Origin: Hyaloraphidium curvatum
Taxonomy: Eukaryota; Monoblepharomycota; Hyaloraphidiomycetes; Hyaloraphidiales; Hyaloraphidiaceae
Length of the DNA stretch: 64,000 nucleotides
Assembly (NCBI GenBank): GCA_025558095.1
Contig: JAIVFI010000011.1
Coordinates: 124,001 to 188,000, forward strand
Direction of reading: 5' to 3'
Numbering within the stretch: position 1 is the first letter of the stretch; each line of letters starts with the position of its first letter. Below are positions 44,028 through 54,300 of the stretch, piece by piece. Below the pieces are notes generated by a model, which made no database searches, had not been told where the DNA came from, and saw only the letters and a list, made by a program, of their open reading frames with translations. A program made the position numbers and the translations under genes.

Positions 44028-45704
44028 CTAATCTACAAGGTTCTCGAGACGGTTCCCCAGTCCAAGCCGAACGTAAACCTGCGATCGCGGACCAAGTGAG
44101 CAATAGTGCGCGCTCCGAGTCCGAGAGACCGCTCACGTCCGTTCCCCAGCCTTCGATGACCCTCACGCTCAGCGTCCCGCCCCAGAACTCCGCATAGACC
44201 TTGGAAAGCGGCAGCCCGATCCCCAGGTGCGCGAGCCCCACCGCCTCGCGCTCCTTCTCCGAGATTACTCCCTTCATCCGCTTCACGACCGCCGGAAACT
44301 CGCGAAACTTGGAAGCGTGGGCAAAAGAGAAGATGTGCGGGACCAGCGGGCGCGGGATGCCGCCGCCACGGTCCGAAATGCGGAAGGCGATGATGGGGGA
44401 GAAGGAGGCGGCGGCAGAGGCGGTCGCCGCGGCGCCAGACAGCGAGACGGTGGGTACTGCGGAGGTTGGAGACGGGGAGAGAGCGCAAGTGATGCGCACG
44501 GGGGGCAGGACGACGTCGCCGTCCGCCGCGTGGTGGTCCACTGGCTCGGCGGCGTCGAGCTGGGGATGGGTGTGGCCGCCCCGCTCAAAGCGTTCGATCG
44601 ATCCGGGGTCCGCCACCAGTTTCGACAGCGGGGAAGGTTTGGATTCGCCGGTTTCGGCCGAAGCCTGCACCCAGGGCTTCGGCGAGATCTCGCCAATCGC
44701 GCTGGCGTGGGTCTGCCGCATCCGGTGGAAATGCGGATGGTGCTCGTAGAGCGTGAACCGCATCGCGTTCTCCAAGAGCTCGTAGACCACGTACTCGGCC
44801 TGGTCCGGAATGTAGGTGAACTCGGCGTCCACGTCCCCGTCCACTACGATCTCGGGCGGGGCGACGCTGCCCCCGTATGAGCTCACAAACACCTTGCGCG
44901 CGAGCGCGGCGCAGCGCTCGACGATGGTGCCCGCGCGAGTCCGTGTGTTTACGATGCCGATGAACGGCGAGTTGTCCGAGGTCGTCCCGGAGCGCGCCTC
45001 ATCCAGGTAGGTCCTGGTGAGAGCGATGTGCTGCTCCGCGATCACGCGCCGCCCTATCCGGGACCGCAGGGTGGTGTACATGAAGCGGTCCACGTCGCTG
45101 GCGTCCATGTGCCGCGCCGTCGCGGCCTCCACCATGCCCTTTGCGAGCAGGGGGATTACCTCGAGGTGCGTGTAGAGCTGCTGGGCCAGCAGCGCGCAAA
45201 AGGCCTCGTTGTCCTCCATCGTCTTGATCTCGGGCACGCGGCGGAAGCTCTCGAACGCGTTCATGTACAGCTCGTAAACGCGCGAAATGTTTGGGTCCGT
45301 GCCCACGACGAAGGGCAGAGCCTGGAAGTCACGGATGCGGTGCGACAGCCGCACCGGCAGCTCGTTGCGCACGTAGTTTGCCGACGCGACCAGCTTCGCC
45401 GGCGTGAGGTTGCGGCCGTGCACGCAGAGCTGGCGGAGCGTCACGCGGCGCGGCTCCTGCGACCAGTAGCGCTCGAACAGTCTGCGGGGTGCCGAAATGA
45501 GGGGAGGGCGGCCTCAATCGGTTGTGATCGCGTGTCTCACCGATTTTGATAGAACACCGACTGGTTCGACGGCGGCGGCCCGGCCATCGCGTCGGCCGCG
45601 TGGATCGGCGTCGCCGCGAAACACCGGCTCGGCGGTGGTGCCGGCAGCCGTCGGCGCGCGGCAGCTCGCGGCGCCGTGCCCAGGACACGCGCTCCACCGC
45701 CCAT
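44028..45704 (-). CDS. Mitochondrial pyruvate/branched-chain dehydrogenase kinase
   Basis: Protein of 519 residues from exons 45704-45541, 45481-44137 and 44078-44028 (introns 59 and 58 nt, phases agree). An Arg/Ala-rich mitochondrial presequence (GTAPRAAARRRLPAPPPSR) leads into the four-helix N-terminal domain (YELYMNAFESFRRVPEI, RHMDASDVDRFMYTTLRSRI, IAEQHIALTRTYLDEA). The GHKL ATPase domain follows: N-box YELLENAMRFT, G1 RISDRGGGIP, G2 LGIGLPLSKVYAEFWGGTLS, and C-terminal GTDVYVRLG spanning the last splice. These kinases phosphorylate and inactivate the E1 alpha subunit of mitochondrial 2-oxo-acid dehydrogenases. The N-box carries Glu where PDKs usually have Lys, and the loop between N-box and G1 is unusually long (about 130 residues, His/Pro/Ser-rich). 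Confidence 0.85.
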
Positions 45705-46275
45705 CGCGGACGAGGAGGAGTCGAGCGGGACGGGGCGACGGAGGAAAGGGGCTACCAATGGGAAACGCGGGCCGCGATCGACGCGTTGCATGCCCGTCAA
45801 CTGCCAACATCCCGCCCCTCCTCCTAACAAATGAAATCACTTGCGAGAAGTTTGCAAGACTACAAGTAACGTCGCAGGAGAACCTCATACTTCTGGTGCG
45901 GTTATGATAGATGGACGCGACTTGGTGTATCCCGTTGCCTTGCCAGACGCGCAAGCAGCAGCCCATTCCTGTTGGAAAAGAAGCCAAAAGATCATCTCTG
46001 TAGCTCATCAGTAGTCTGCATCAATGTCTGTGGCCGATGATGCACCATTCGGCGAGGAGATAAGACTCCTCGACGGACACTTCAACGGACCCGCAGCTAT
46101 GCCGCGGCAATACATTCGCAGATCCTTTTCTTTGTATCATCCGCCAAATGACAGACCGAATCGGCTCTCCCTTGGGACGTTCGAACAAGGGCTGGGGCGG
46201 GCACGTGGACTTGGTGGCTGTACACGATCGCACACTGGAGACAACCAAACGCCCGTCGCGGGGACTTGCGTTCCC
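45705..46275. other. Divergent intergenic region, no supported gene
   Basis: About 570 bp between the dehydrogenase-kinase start and the membrane-protein start. The same-strand frame upstream of 46276 is open to 46024, so a longer N-terminus is possible. Nothing else was identified. Confidence 0.4.
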
Positions 46276-47202
46276 ATGGATGATCCCAATGAAGCCGCGA
46301 CACCGTTGCCTAGCAACGCAAGCAGCAGCTCCCCGGGCTCTGGAGGGGACGCCGACGCGCAACCATGGGAACCGCAACCGCCACCCGCGGATCCGCCTCC
46401 GGGATACGCGCCGCCGCCATCCGGGCGGCGACGCGACCCGCTGGACATGCTCCCGGTGGAGCCGGACTCTGTGGAAGCCTTGGAACTGTACTCGCTCCCG
46501 ACGTTTCCTCCCCCCGCGCATCGGCGGCAGGAACCTGGAGAGATACCATCGCTCCCGTTTGACGAAGTGATCGCCACGGACGGTGACGAGAGACCTCCGA
46601 CATACCGCGCCGGTCTCGCTTCGCGCTTTCCGGCCGCGGGGGACGATGCGTCCTGCCCCGATCCTTCTCTGTCCTACGATCCTGCCAAAGTCAAGCCGGT
46701 CATCGATCGCTTCTCGGTCACGCAATCGTGCTTGAGGGCCGCCATCCTATTCTCCGATCTCTTTGTTGGAGTTTCTTGCCTGGTTGCTTGGACGCAGTCG
46801 ACCCTGCCTGTCCCAGCGTCGTCGCAGACCCGCCTCGGATTGGTCGTGGGCTCGACCCTCATTGGCAAGCCTCCCGTTCGATCTTGCCGACTTTCCCGCA
46901 AGCCTGACGTTCAATCGCATGCAGATGCTTTCATGTCGCTCCTCTATATGAACCCATTCCCCCTCCGCTACGCGTGCTACCCCCGATCTTGGCGCCTGCC
47001 CGCCAGGTTGACCCGGGTGATGGTCTACGACGTGATCTTCGCCCTGCTCAGCGTGGCAGTCGCGGTCTCGGTGCCGCCGTGCTGGGTCGGTATGGACGGG
47101 ACGCCGGCGGAGCTCCCGAACGGGCGGCCCCGGCCGGGGTTTCAGGCGGACGGATCCAACTGGTTCGTCTCGGCGCGCGGCCGGCAAGGCGAATCCATCT
47201 GA
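46276..47202 (+). CDS. Predicted membrane protein with disordered Pro-rich N-terminus
   Basis: A 308-residue reading from ATG 46276, which has a good context (CCCATGG); the frame is open further upstream. The first 170 residues are Pro/Ser/Asp-rich (PPADPPPGYAPPPSGRR). There are about two hydrophobic segments, CLRAAILFSDLFVGVSCLVA and VMVYDVIFALLSVAVAVSV, the rest being polar. The stretch between them reads unlike protein (many Ser/Arg, STLPVPASSQ), and an intron may be hidden there. The family is not recognised. Confidence 0.45.
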   Translation: MDDPNEAATPLPSNASSSSPGSGGDADAQPWEPQPPPADPPPGYAPPPSGRRRDPLDMLPVEPDSVEALELYSLPTFPPPAHRRQEPGEIPSLPFDEVIATDGDERPPTYRAGLASRFPAAGDDASCPDPSLSYDPAKVKPVIDRFSVTQSCLRAAILFSDLFVGVSCLVAWTQSTLPVPASSQTRLGLVVGSTLIGKPPVRSCRLSRKPDVQSHADAFMSLLYMNPFPLRYACYPRSWRLPARLTRVMVYDVIFALLSVAVAVSVPPCWVGMDGTPAELPNGRPRPGFQADGSNWFVSARGRQGESI

Positions 47203-47759
47203 CTATCCATCCCTCAGGACTTGCCAGATCCTTATAGCTTGCAACGTCTTTGGCGGCCTCGTTGCGGCGATGCATTTGTCCAATTTGCTGATTGTGAATC
47301 TCTTTTGCCGCCGGATGAGGAGGGTAGCCCACTTTGGACACGGCTGATGTCACGGCGGAAAATGCCTCATGAAACGGAACAGCGCTTGGTCGAGCATCCG
47401 TCTTATCCCTGATTAACTTATTGACTGGCGAGGTCGAACATCTCGGGAGCTGTGTTAATCGTGGTCTATGCCGCACTCAGGACCAACGAGCAGACTAAAA
47501 GCTGCCGGAGATGCCCAAGCTAGCTTCTTGCATATGCCCTTGTTGGCTTGCTTCTGCTGCCGTGCCGTCCTCTGGTGACTGTCCATCGTGCGGGGTAAAT
47601 CGAATGCTGAATCATCGCGTGGTGTGACGCACGAGCCCACTCCCTCCCCAAAAACCGTGCGCCCGTGCCTTCCACGCCCGCGTTTTTGAGGCGCGGCAAT
47701 GCCGATGCCGGCACTCGCGAAGAAGACCATGGCCGTTTGACGGAGCACCGAGGCCAGCA
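47203..47759. other. Intergenic upstream of the homeodomain gene
   Basis: About 560 bp with lower G+C than its surroundings by eye. No coding frame, repeat or RNA gene supported. Confidence 0.4.
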
Positions 47760-48791
47760 ATGGCTTTCTACTTCGACCCCGCGGCCCTTTTCTGGCCGGG
47801 CTCGGGTCGTCCGGCCACCGGGCTTCCCCGAGAGCAGCTGTCGGGAGAGGGCATGGCGATTTCACAAGCGGAGGTTGGAGTCCGAAGGGCGTCGGCACCT
47901 GTTCTTCTTGGGCCAGAGTTCGGGCCGCATTCTCTTGCCCCGGGGGCGCTTCACGCTCCGAGCTCCGAAGACGTCGCGAAGCCGCTTTCGGACGAAGAAT
48001 GGACGGACTGGGAAAGAATGACTCCCGAATCGTTGCTCAGTATCGGGTTCAGTGAAGACATGACCAGGTCGTGGTCGACAATGCACCCGCTTCCGAACTC
48101 TGCGAGCGCTAGCCATTCTTCGACGGCACGTTCGGCGGACTTTCTTTCTGCGTCTGGCTTTTGCCGGCTCGGAGACGTCGAAGGGGATCTGGACGGGAAG
48201 TGGGAGCCTACCGATGACGTGGAAGCAACGGTGTCAAGCCTCCTCCAGCCGGCACCCATTCACTCGTGGACTCACGTCCCGGAAGCCGGTTACGCGTCTC
48301 TCAAAGACGTCCCTTGGGCGCCCCAGTGCACGTCGGCTCCTCCCGTCGATGCTCACCAGCGCGCTCTGCTCTTCAACCCGTCTCTGGCCCCTGCCGTCAA
48401 GAAGCCTAAGCTTTCGCAGTCGAAATCGATGCCGGATCTCGCGGCACTGCACTCGCCGGAACCCCAGAGGTTCGAATTCATCCACGAAGCGTTCCCTCCG
48501 CCGCAAGCGCCTCCTGCGGACCATCCGACTCCGAAAAGCTACACCTTGGCCCCACCACTGGACACTTCCGGTGTCGCCCCTCGCTGGCCAAGGAAGCAGT
48601 TCTCTCCCTCGCAATTGCGCGTTCTGGAAAAGGCGTTCCGGCGCAACACGAACCCCGATCGGGAGGAGCGGGAGCGGATCGCGGCCAAGATCAACGAAGA
48701 GGTGAAGACGGTGAACATTTGGTACAACAACCGGCGGGCTAAAGCGAGGGCGCAGAGCCGGAAGTCTGCGGAGGCTGGTGGATTGGAGTAA
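47760..48791 (+). CDS. Homeodomain transcription factor
   Basis: Single-exon protein of 343 residues. The homeodomain lies near the C-terminus, at about residues 275-330: RKQFSPSQLRVLEKAFRRN, then REERERIAAKINEEV, then helix three VNIWYNNRRAKARAQSRKS. Spacing between helix one and helix three is that of a typical 60-residue homeodomain, without the TALE three-residue insertion. Trp48, Asn51 and Arg53 equivalents are present; position 50 is Asn instead of the usual Gln, and position 49 is Tyr. The N-terminal 260 residues are Ser/Pro/Glu-rich and probably carry activation or interaction regions. Fungal non-TALE homeodomain proteins regulate development or nutrition. No partner HD gene is adjacent, so it is probably not a mating-type HD pair. 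Confidence 0.85.
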   Translation: MAFYFDPAALFWPGSGRPATGLPREQLSGEGMAISQAEVGVRRASAPVLLGPEFGPHSLAPGALHAPSSEDVAKPLSDEEWTDWERMTPESLLSIGFSEDMTRSWSTMHPLPNSASASHSSTARSADFLSASGFCRLGDVEGDLDGKWEPTDDVEATVSSLLQPAPIHSWTHVPEAGYASLKDVPWAPQCTSAPPVDAHQRALLFNPSLAPAVKKPKLSQSKSMPDLAALHSPEPQRFEFIHEAFPPPQAPPADHPTPKSYTLAPPLDTSGVAPRWPRKQFSPSQLRVLEKAFRRNTNPDREERERIAAKINEEVKTVNIWYNNRRAKARAQSRKSAEAGGLE

Positions 48792-48903
48792 CTGCTTTTG
48801 AATGTTTTGTTTTTTCTGCAGTGAAGGGGAGACATCCCCGTTCGTGTGGTCAGGCCGGTCCCCCACGCCGGACCCTGGTCACAAGGACTCGCTCCCGTCC
48901 GAG

Positions 48904-51207
48904 ATGGCGGGGGACTACTCGGTAACGAGCGAGTGCATCGCTAAGATTGTGGCTTCTGGAGACCCGAGCCGGCCTGCTGCGGCGAAAGTCTTGTTCTCGG
49001 TGCCCGTGGTCAATGACGAAGGACTCGGGAAGGGGTCCACGATGCCGGACACTCCGATTCCGGCGTCTTTCGCCAAGGACTCTCTTGTCGCGCTGAAAAA
49101 GAAGGCGGATGGTGCTCTGCAATGGGAGCTCCTCGCCGACGCCGGGTCTGCGCGCGCTGCCCTGTTCGAGCTCTTGCACGAGAAGAAGGTCAATCCGCTG
49201 TACCCGAAGCTCGTTCGAGAGGAGACGGCACGATGGTCGGCAAATCCCGACATCGATGGTGGGCACCTCTGCTTCCAAGTCGGCTTTGGACGCGCTCACA
49301 GGGTGCTCCATTGCCTCCCGCAGACCCTGCCCTCAACGACCTCACTCACATCCCTTTCTGTACCATTGACAACGATAATTCCCGAGATTGTGAGTTATTG
49401 GTGGCCCGAGTGAAGGATTTGCTGACGAGGACTTCAGTGGATCAAGCCATGGCCATCGAACGCGATGGTGATGGCTTCATGGTCTATTACGCCCTGGCCG
49501 ACGCCGCCTACTACGTGTGAGTGTCGCCAAACGCTGCTTGCATTTGCTTCCTCACTTGTCCTGGTCTGCAGATACCCTGGCACAGCCCTTTTCGACCATG
49601 CCTTAAAGCGAGGTACTTCCTACTACCTTCCGATGCTCTCGGTTCCCATGCTGCCGCCGGCATTGAGCGAAGACGTCGTTTCGCTCAACGCCAACGTTCC
49701 CCGACGTGCTGTTGTGTTTCACATGAAGCTAGACAAAGCTGGACTTCCTGTTTCCACGACGCTCACCCGATCGAGAATCCTGAGCAGAGCGAAGCTCTCC
49801 TATCGGCGGGTCCAAGAATACTACGACGGATTAGCGCCCGAGGCAACGAACCTGGCGGGGAAGGACTTCACCGAGACCCTGGACCTGCTCAAGGAAGTGG
49901 GCGCCTTGAGGATCAAGGAGGCAGAGTCTCGGGACGTCGTGCGGTACGACCGTGTTGCACTTCAGGTGGACCTGTCGTCGGAATCCGTCTCCGATTTCCA
50001 CTTGACGACCGAGAAACGTTATTCCACGGACCGCTACAACGAGCAAATCTCGCTCCTGTGTAATCGCGAAGGTGCAACTTTCCTTCAGCGTGACGCGGAC
50101 TCGCATCCGGAGGTTCAGGCGATCTACCGAGTCCACGACGCGCCGGATGAGAACCGTTTTGGCGGCGTGGACAAGTTCATCAGGGACCTGCAAGTGTTTG
50201 CCCTTGTTTGTCGCTGCTTATTTCTGATTTGCTGTTCAGTATCAAGGTCCGCGGGCTGCCTCGGAAGCTTTGGGACTGGGATGACAGAAACGGCGAGCCC
50301 ATTTCGGCGTACCTCGAACGGCTTCCTTTCGAAACGGAGGAAGACAAGCGGATCAAGGCGGCCATCGAGCGGCAGTTCCTCGTGCTGAACAACAGGAGCA
50401 CGTACTCTGGTGTTCCTGGGCTTCACTACGGTTCGTGCGCGTTTCTGTGTCCCAGCGATCGTCACTCATTCCGCGTCAGGTCTTGGCGTGGATCCTTACG
50501 CCAGGTTCTCGTCCCCTATGCGAGAGGTTGTCGGTATTATGACACACAAGGAGGCCCTCGAGAAGCTTGGACTCCCCGTGACGCCAGCACTGGCCTCGAT
50601 CGATCCCAAGGATCCGGCGGCGATTGCGAAGGACGAGGCGTTGCGCGAGGATGTCATCAAGTCCGCCGACGCAGCTCGCAGCTTCCAGAACGCACTCGGC
50701 AAAGCAGTCGACGCCATGGCCATCCATTCCTTCTTTTCCGCAGAGACTGCCAAGCCCATTGAAGAGCGAACGCGTTATTCGGCAACCGTCATGGGCTTGG
50801 TCCCCACCCGCATCTACACCGCCTTTGACGATCCGCCGCTGGAGATCAAGGTCTATTTGGAGGACATCGAAATCGCAACGGGCAAGAAGTGGGCGGCGAC
50901 AGCAAAGACCGAGGGAGCCCGAAAGGCGCCGCTGGCCGTCGCAATGACAGAGGAGGACTGGACCCCTCCGACGGACCCGAAGAACAAAAGGAGCAAGAGG
51001 AGCGGAACCGGTGACAGCACAAATTCCAGCAACAGCAAGGATGAAGGGCAGGACCCGGCAAAAGCCACTTTTGGGGACGTTTCGCCCGACCTCTTTAGCT
51101 CTTTGATTCCGAAAGGGCCGATCGTCGTCGGCGATCCCCTGACTTGCATCGTGGGCGGCTACGACGCTGAACGGAAGCGTTGGGCAGTCCTTCCGGTTCT
51201 ATCGTAG
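48904..51207 (+). CDS. RNB-domain exoribonuclease, bacterial-type subfamily
   Basis: Protein of 680 residues from six exons: 48904-49258, 49324-49389, 49438-49516, 49572-50195, 50240-50430 and 50480-51207. Introns are 44-65 nt and all phases agree. The N-terminus is helical. The RNB core begins with LTHIPFCTIDNDNSRDLDQA (the metal-binding cluster, made of two spliced exons), then YYALADAAYYVYPG, RGTSYYLPMLSVPMLPPALS, EDVVSLN, SRAKLSYRRVQEYY and, near the end, GLGVDPYARFSSPMREVVG. RNB enzymes degrade RNA 3' to 5'. Eukaryotic members are normally Dis3, Dis3L2 and Dss1; this sequence instead fits bacterial RNB ribonucleases with a DLDQ motif. The C-terminal tail is Lys/Ser-rich. It converges on AROM with 99 bp between stops. 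Confidence 0.8.
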
Positions 51208-51306
51208 ACGGAATGCTCGAGCGGCCTGGTTGTCATTATCGTTTAATCCTATCCCTGGTATACCAAGACCGAGTTCTACGAGGCCCATCCAGCCCTAATC
51301 CCGCAC

Positions 51307-54300
51307 TCAAGACTTGTACATCGCGTACACCTTGTCCCGAATCGGCACCTCTGGTGCTTTCCGTCCCGTCCACCGCACAAACTGCTCGAAGCCCTGCTCC
51401 AGCAGGATCTCGATGCCTTCTACCGTCTCAAAGCTCCAACCGTGCGCCTTGTTTTCATCGATCAGCGACAGCAGCGGCGTACGCCTTGGCTTCATCGCGA
51501 GTTCCACGACGACGCCGTGAGCCGTGTTCGAGGCGCTGACGGCCGGAGGTTTCTGGGCCGAGAAGACGGATTCCAAGTCCAACTGCGCCTGCGCGTCCCC
51601 AGGCACGGTGGCGATGACGACGTACGTCGGTGGTGCCTCAGAACCTCCTATATCAGCTCTCGGCGGCGCAAGGAGGTCGCCCAAAGAACCGACGGTTGTG
51701 CCACCAAAAGTCTCCGACAGCACGTCCGCCTTCTCGCCAGTCCGATTCCATATCCTGAGCTCCGAAACTCCCAAGCTCCTGAGCACATAGCACGCGGCCC
51801 GCGCGGTTCCACCACCGCCGAGCACGACTCCGATGCCCCGAGGCCCAACGCTTTCAAGGCGCTTGAGCACCGCCCGTCGCATGCCGAGCCAATCCGTGTT
51901 GTCTCCCAAGATGCGTGGAATACCGCCGCCTGTCGGGTAGACCGCCACCACGGTGTTGAGCGACCCAATCGCCTTGGCCGACTCGGTGAGTTCGTCTACG
52001 ATCCCACGATCCAGTTTGATGACTTCCTCTTTCAGAGGAATGGTCACGCTGGCGCCTCCGAAAGTGCCATCGCGCTTGCCGGATTCTACCACATCAAGCA
52101 CATGCTGCCAATCGCCCGACTCAGACAGCGAGTAGCGGTGCCCGAACCCGAGCTCCTCGAAGCCGGTGTTGTGCAAGGTGGGCGACATAGAATGCGCGAT
52201 CGGGGTCCCAAAGAGGTAGTAGCGGCGCGCACGCTCCACGCCGAGCAGCTCCCGGAACTGCACAATCTGCTTGACCGAGAGCTGGCCGGGCGCAGCGGGT
52301 ATGGGGAGCGCGGGGTGAGTGACGGGCGTGAGGAAGGAATTGAGCGCGCGGGTTTCCTGCCCGTACGCGCCCATGTTCAGGGCGATGACAGGTTTGCGCT
52401 TCTCGGGGAGGCCGGCCAGGAACGACTCGAGGCCGCGGTTGTCGGCGCGCGAGTTGGCCTTGCCAATGAGCTTGACGATGTCGCCGTACTCGGCCAGGAT
52501 GTCGTATTTCTCCGCGAACCGCACCCTGCCGGTGCTCGGGGCCGCGTCGCGCTGCTGCTGGCCGTAAGCCAGGTTCGTCGCCGCGACAGACTCGTCCCAA
52601 ATCGCGGTGCCCGAAAAGTCGTGGTAGGACGCGATGATGCGGGAGTTGCCCTTGATGCCCAGGATGTGTGCGAACCTCGCCTTCTGCTCGGGATCCGCCT
52701 CGTTCGTGATCTCCATGTCAACGAACTCGCAGCCCCATTTGAGACCCTTCTCGAGCAGATCGAACATCCGCTCCACGTCCTGCTTGGTAGCGTCCGGGAA
52801 CTTGCCGCCCTGGCCCACGGTCCGGACCGTGAAGATGATGGGCAGCGGTGTGAGCCGCCGGAGCAACGAGACCTGCGCCCCCACAAACTCCTCCGCGGTC
52901 GATTTGAGGAGGTCCACCCGCAGCTCGACAGCATCGCAGCCCCTGGTCGCAGGTTCAATCACAGACGCGGCCTTGGAAACGTCCGGGAACGTCAGGGCGA
53001 GGAAGTAGGACGTCGCCGGTGGCAACGGCACGTTGCCCGGCAGGCGCGAAGTATCCAGTTCCGCCAGCAGGCGGCGCAGGAAACGCAGCAGGTCCCTCTG
53101 CACGTCCGGCCAGTCCCCGTCGCCGGCGGTCGCGATGACAAACTCGGCGCTGCTGCACTCCTTGAACCACGGCAGCCTCCGCTTCCACACCGTGTGCAGA
53201 TCGTCCGGGAACGCGGGCCGCGTCTTGTCCTGAAGCAGGTACGCGATCACGTGCTCGATCCTGCGGCGGATGTGCACGACCTCGCCCGACTTGGGCGACC
53301 CCTCGCCGCCGCACCACCTGGACACGAGCTCGCGTCCCTCCTCCGTCTCTACGATGCCCCCGCCGCAGGCGACCACGGCTCCCGTCGGATGCCGGTCCAG
53401 CACATCGCGCAGCTGCTCCACCTCGAGGCGGCGGAACTCGTCCCACCCCTTCTCCTTGATCACCTGCTGGATCGTTTCCCCGACCGTGGCCTCGAAGTGC
53501 TCGTCCATGTCCACGTAGATGCGGCCCAACCCGGATGCCGCCACCCGCGCGAGCGTGCTCTTGCCGGCGCCGCGCATGCCGATGAAGACCACCGTCGCGT
53601 CCGAAAGCGCGGGCTGGCGCTCAGCGCCCGAGGTGACCAGCTTCTCGGCCACGTCCTTGCTCGCCGCCGGCGGTTCGAGCCCGGGCGGCACCTCGCGGTC
53701 CTCGTAGTCGTACCCCGCAACGAGCGCGCCGAGCTCCGTCTCGAGCGCGTCCCACCACTCGGGCCAGGTCTTTTCGACGCACTTGCGTTCCCGGAGCACG
53801 GTCGCCGAACCAGGCTTCAGCCCGCACGCCAGCACGGAGAAGCTCATGGCCACGCGGTGGTCGTCGAAGCACTTGACCCCCTCGGCCGGCGGCGGAGGCG
53901 CGATGGCGTCCACGTCCTTGCCCTGCCGGCCCAGCACCCGGATCCCGTCGGGCATCTCCTCCGCGACCAGCCCGAACCTGCGCAGCTGCGACGCGACGGC
54001 GGCGATGCGGTCACACTCCTTGACCCGCTGGTTGGCGATGCCGTAGATCTCGGTCGTCCCCTCGGCCAGGGCCGCCAGCGCCGATGCCGTCAGGAAGGCG
54101 TCCGTCATGGGCTCCATGTCGATCCGGCCCAGCGGTTTCAGCTCGCCCCTCGGAGGCCCGCACACGGTGGTCGTCGCCTCGGTCTGCTCCACCGTGCAGC
54201 CCATCGGGCGCAGGACGTCCACAGCGAACCGGGCATCGCCCTGAAGGCTCTTGCTGCCGATGTTGCTCACCGTCACGGCGGTGCCCGTCGCGGCGGCAAA

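Noticed and set aside
41939-45704. GDI, dehydrogenase kinase and carboxypeptidase read as one co-transcribed unit because of tight spacing.
   Set aside because: Each has its own start, introns and stop; close tandem spacing is common in compact fungal genomes.
47760-51207. Homeodomain gene as part of a mating-type locus.
   Set aside because: There is only one homeodomain gene, no divergent partner and no pheromone or receptor gene in the window.
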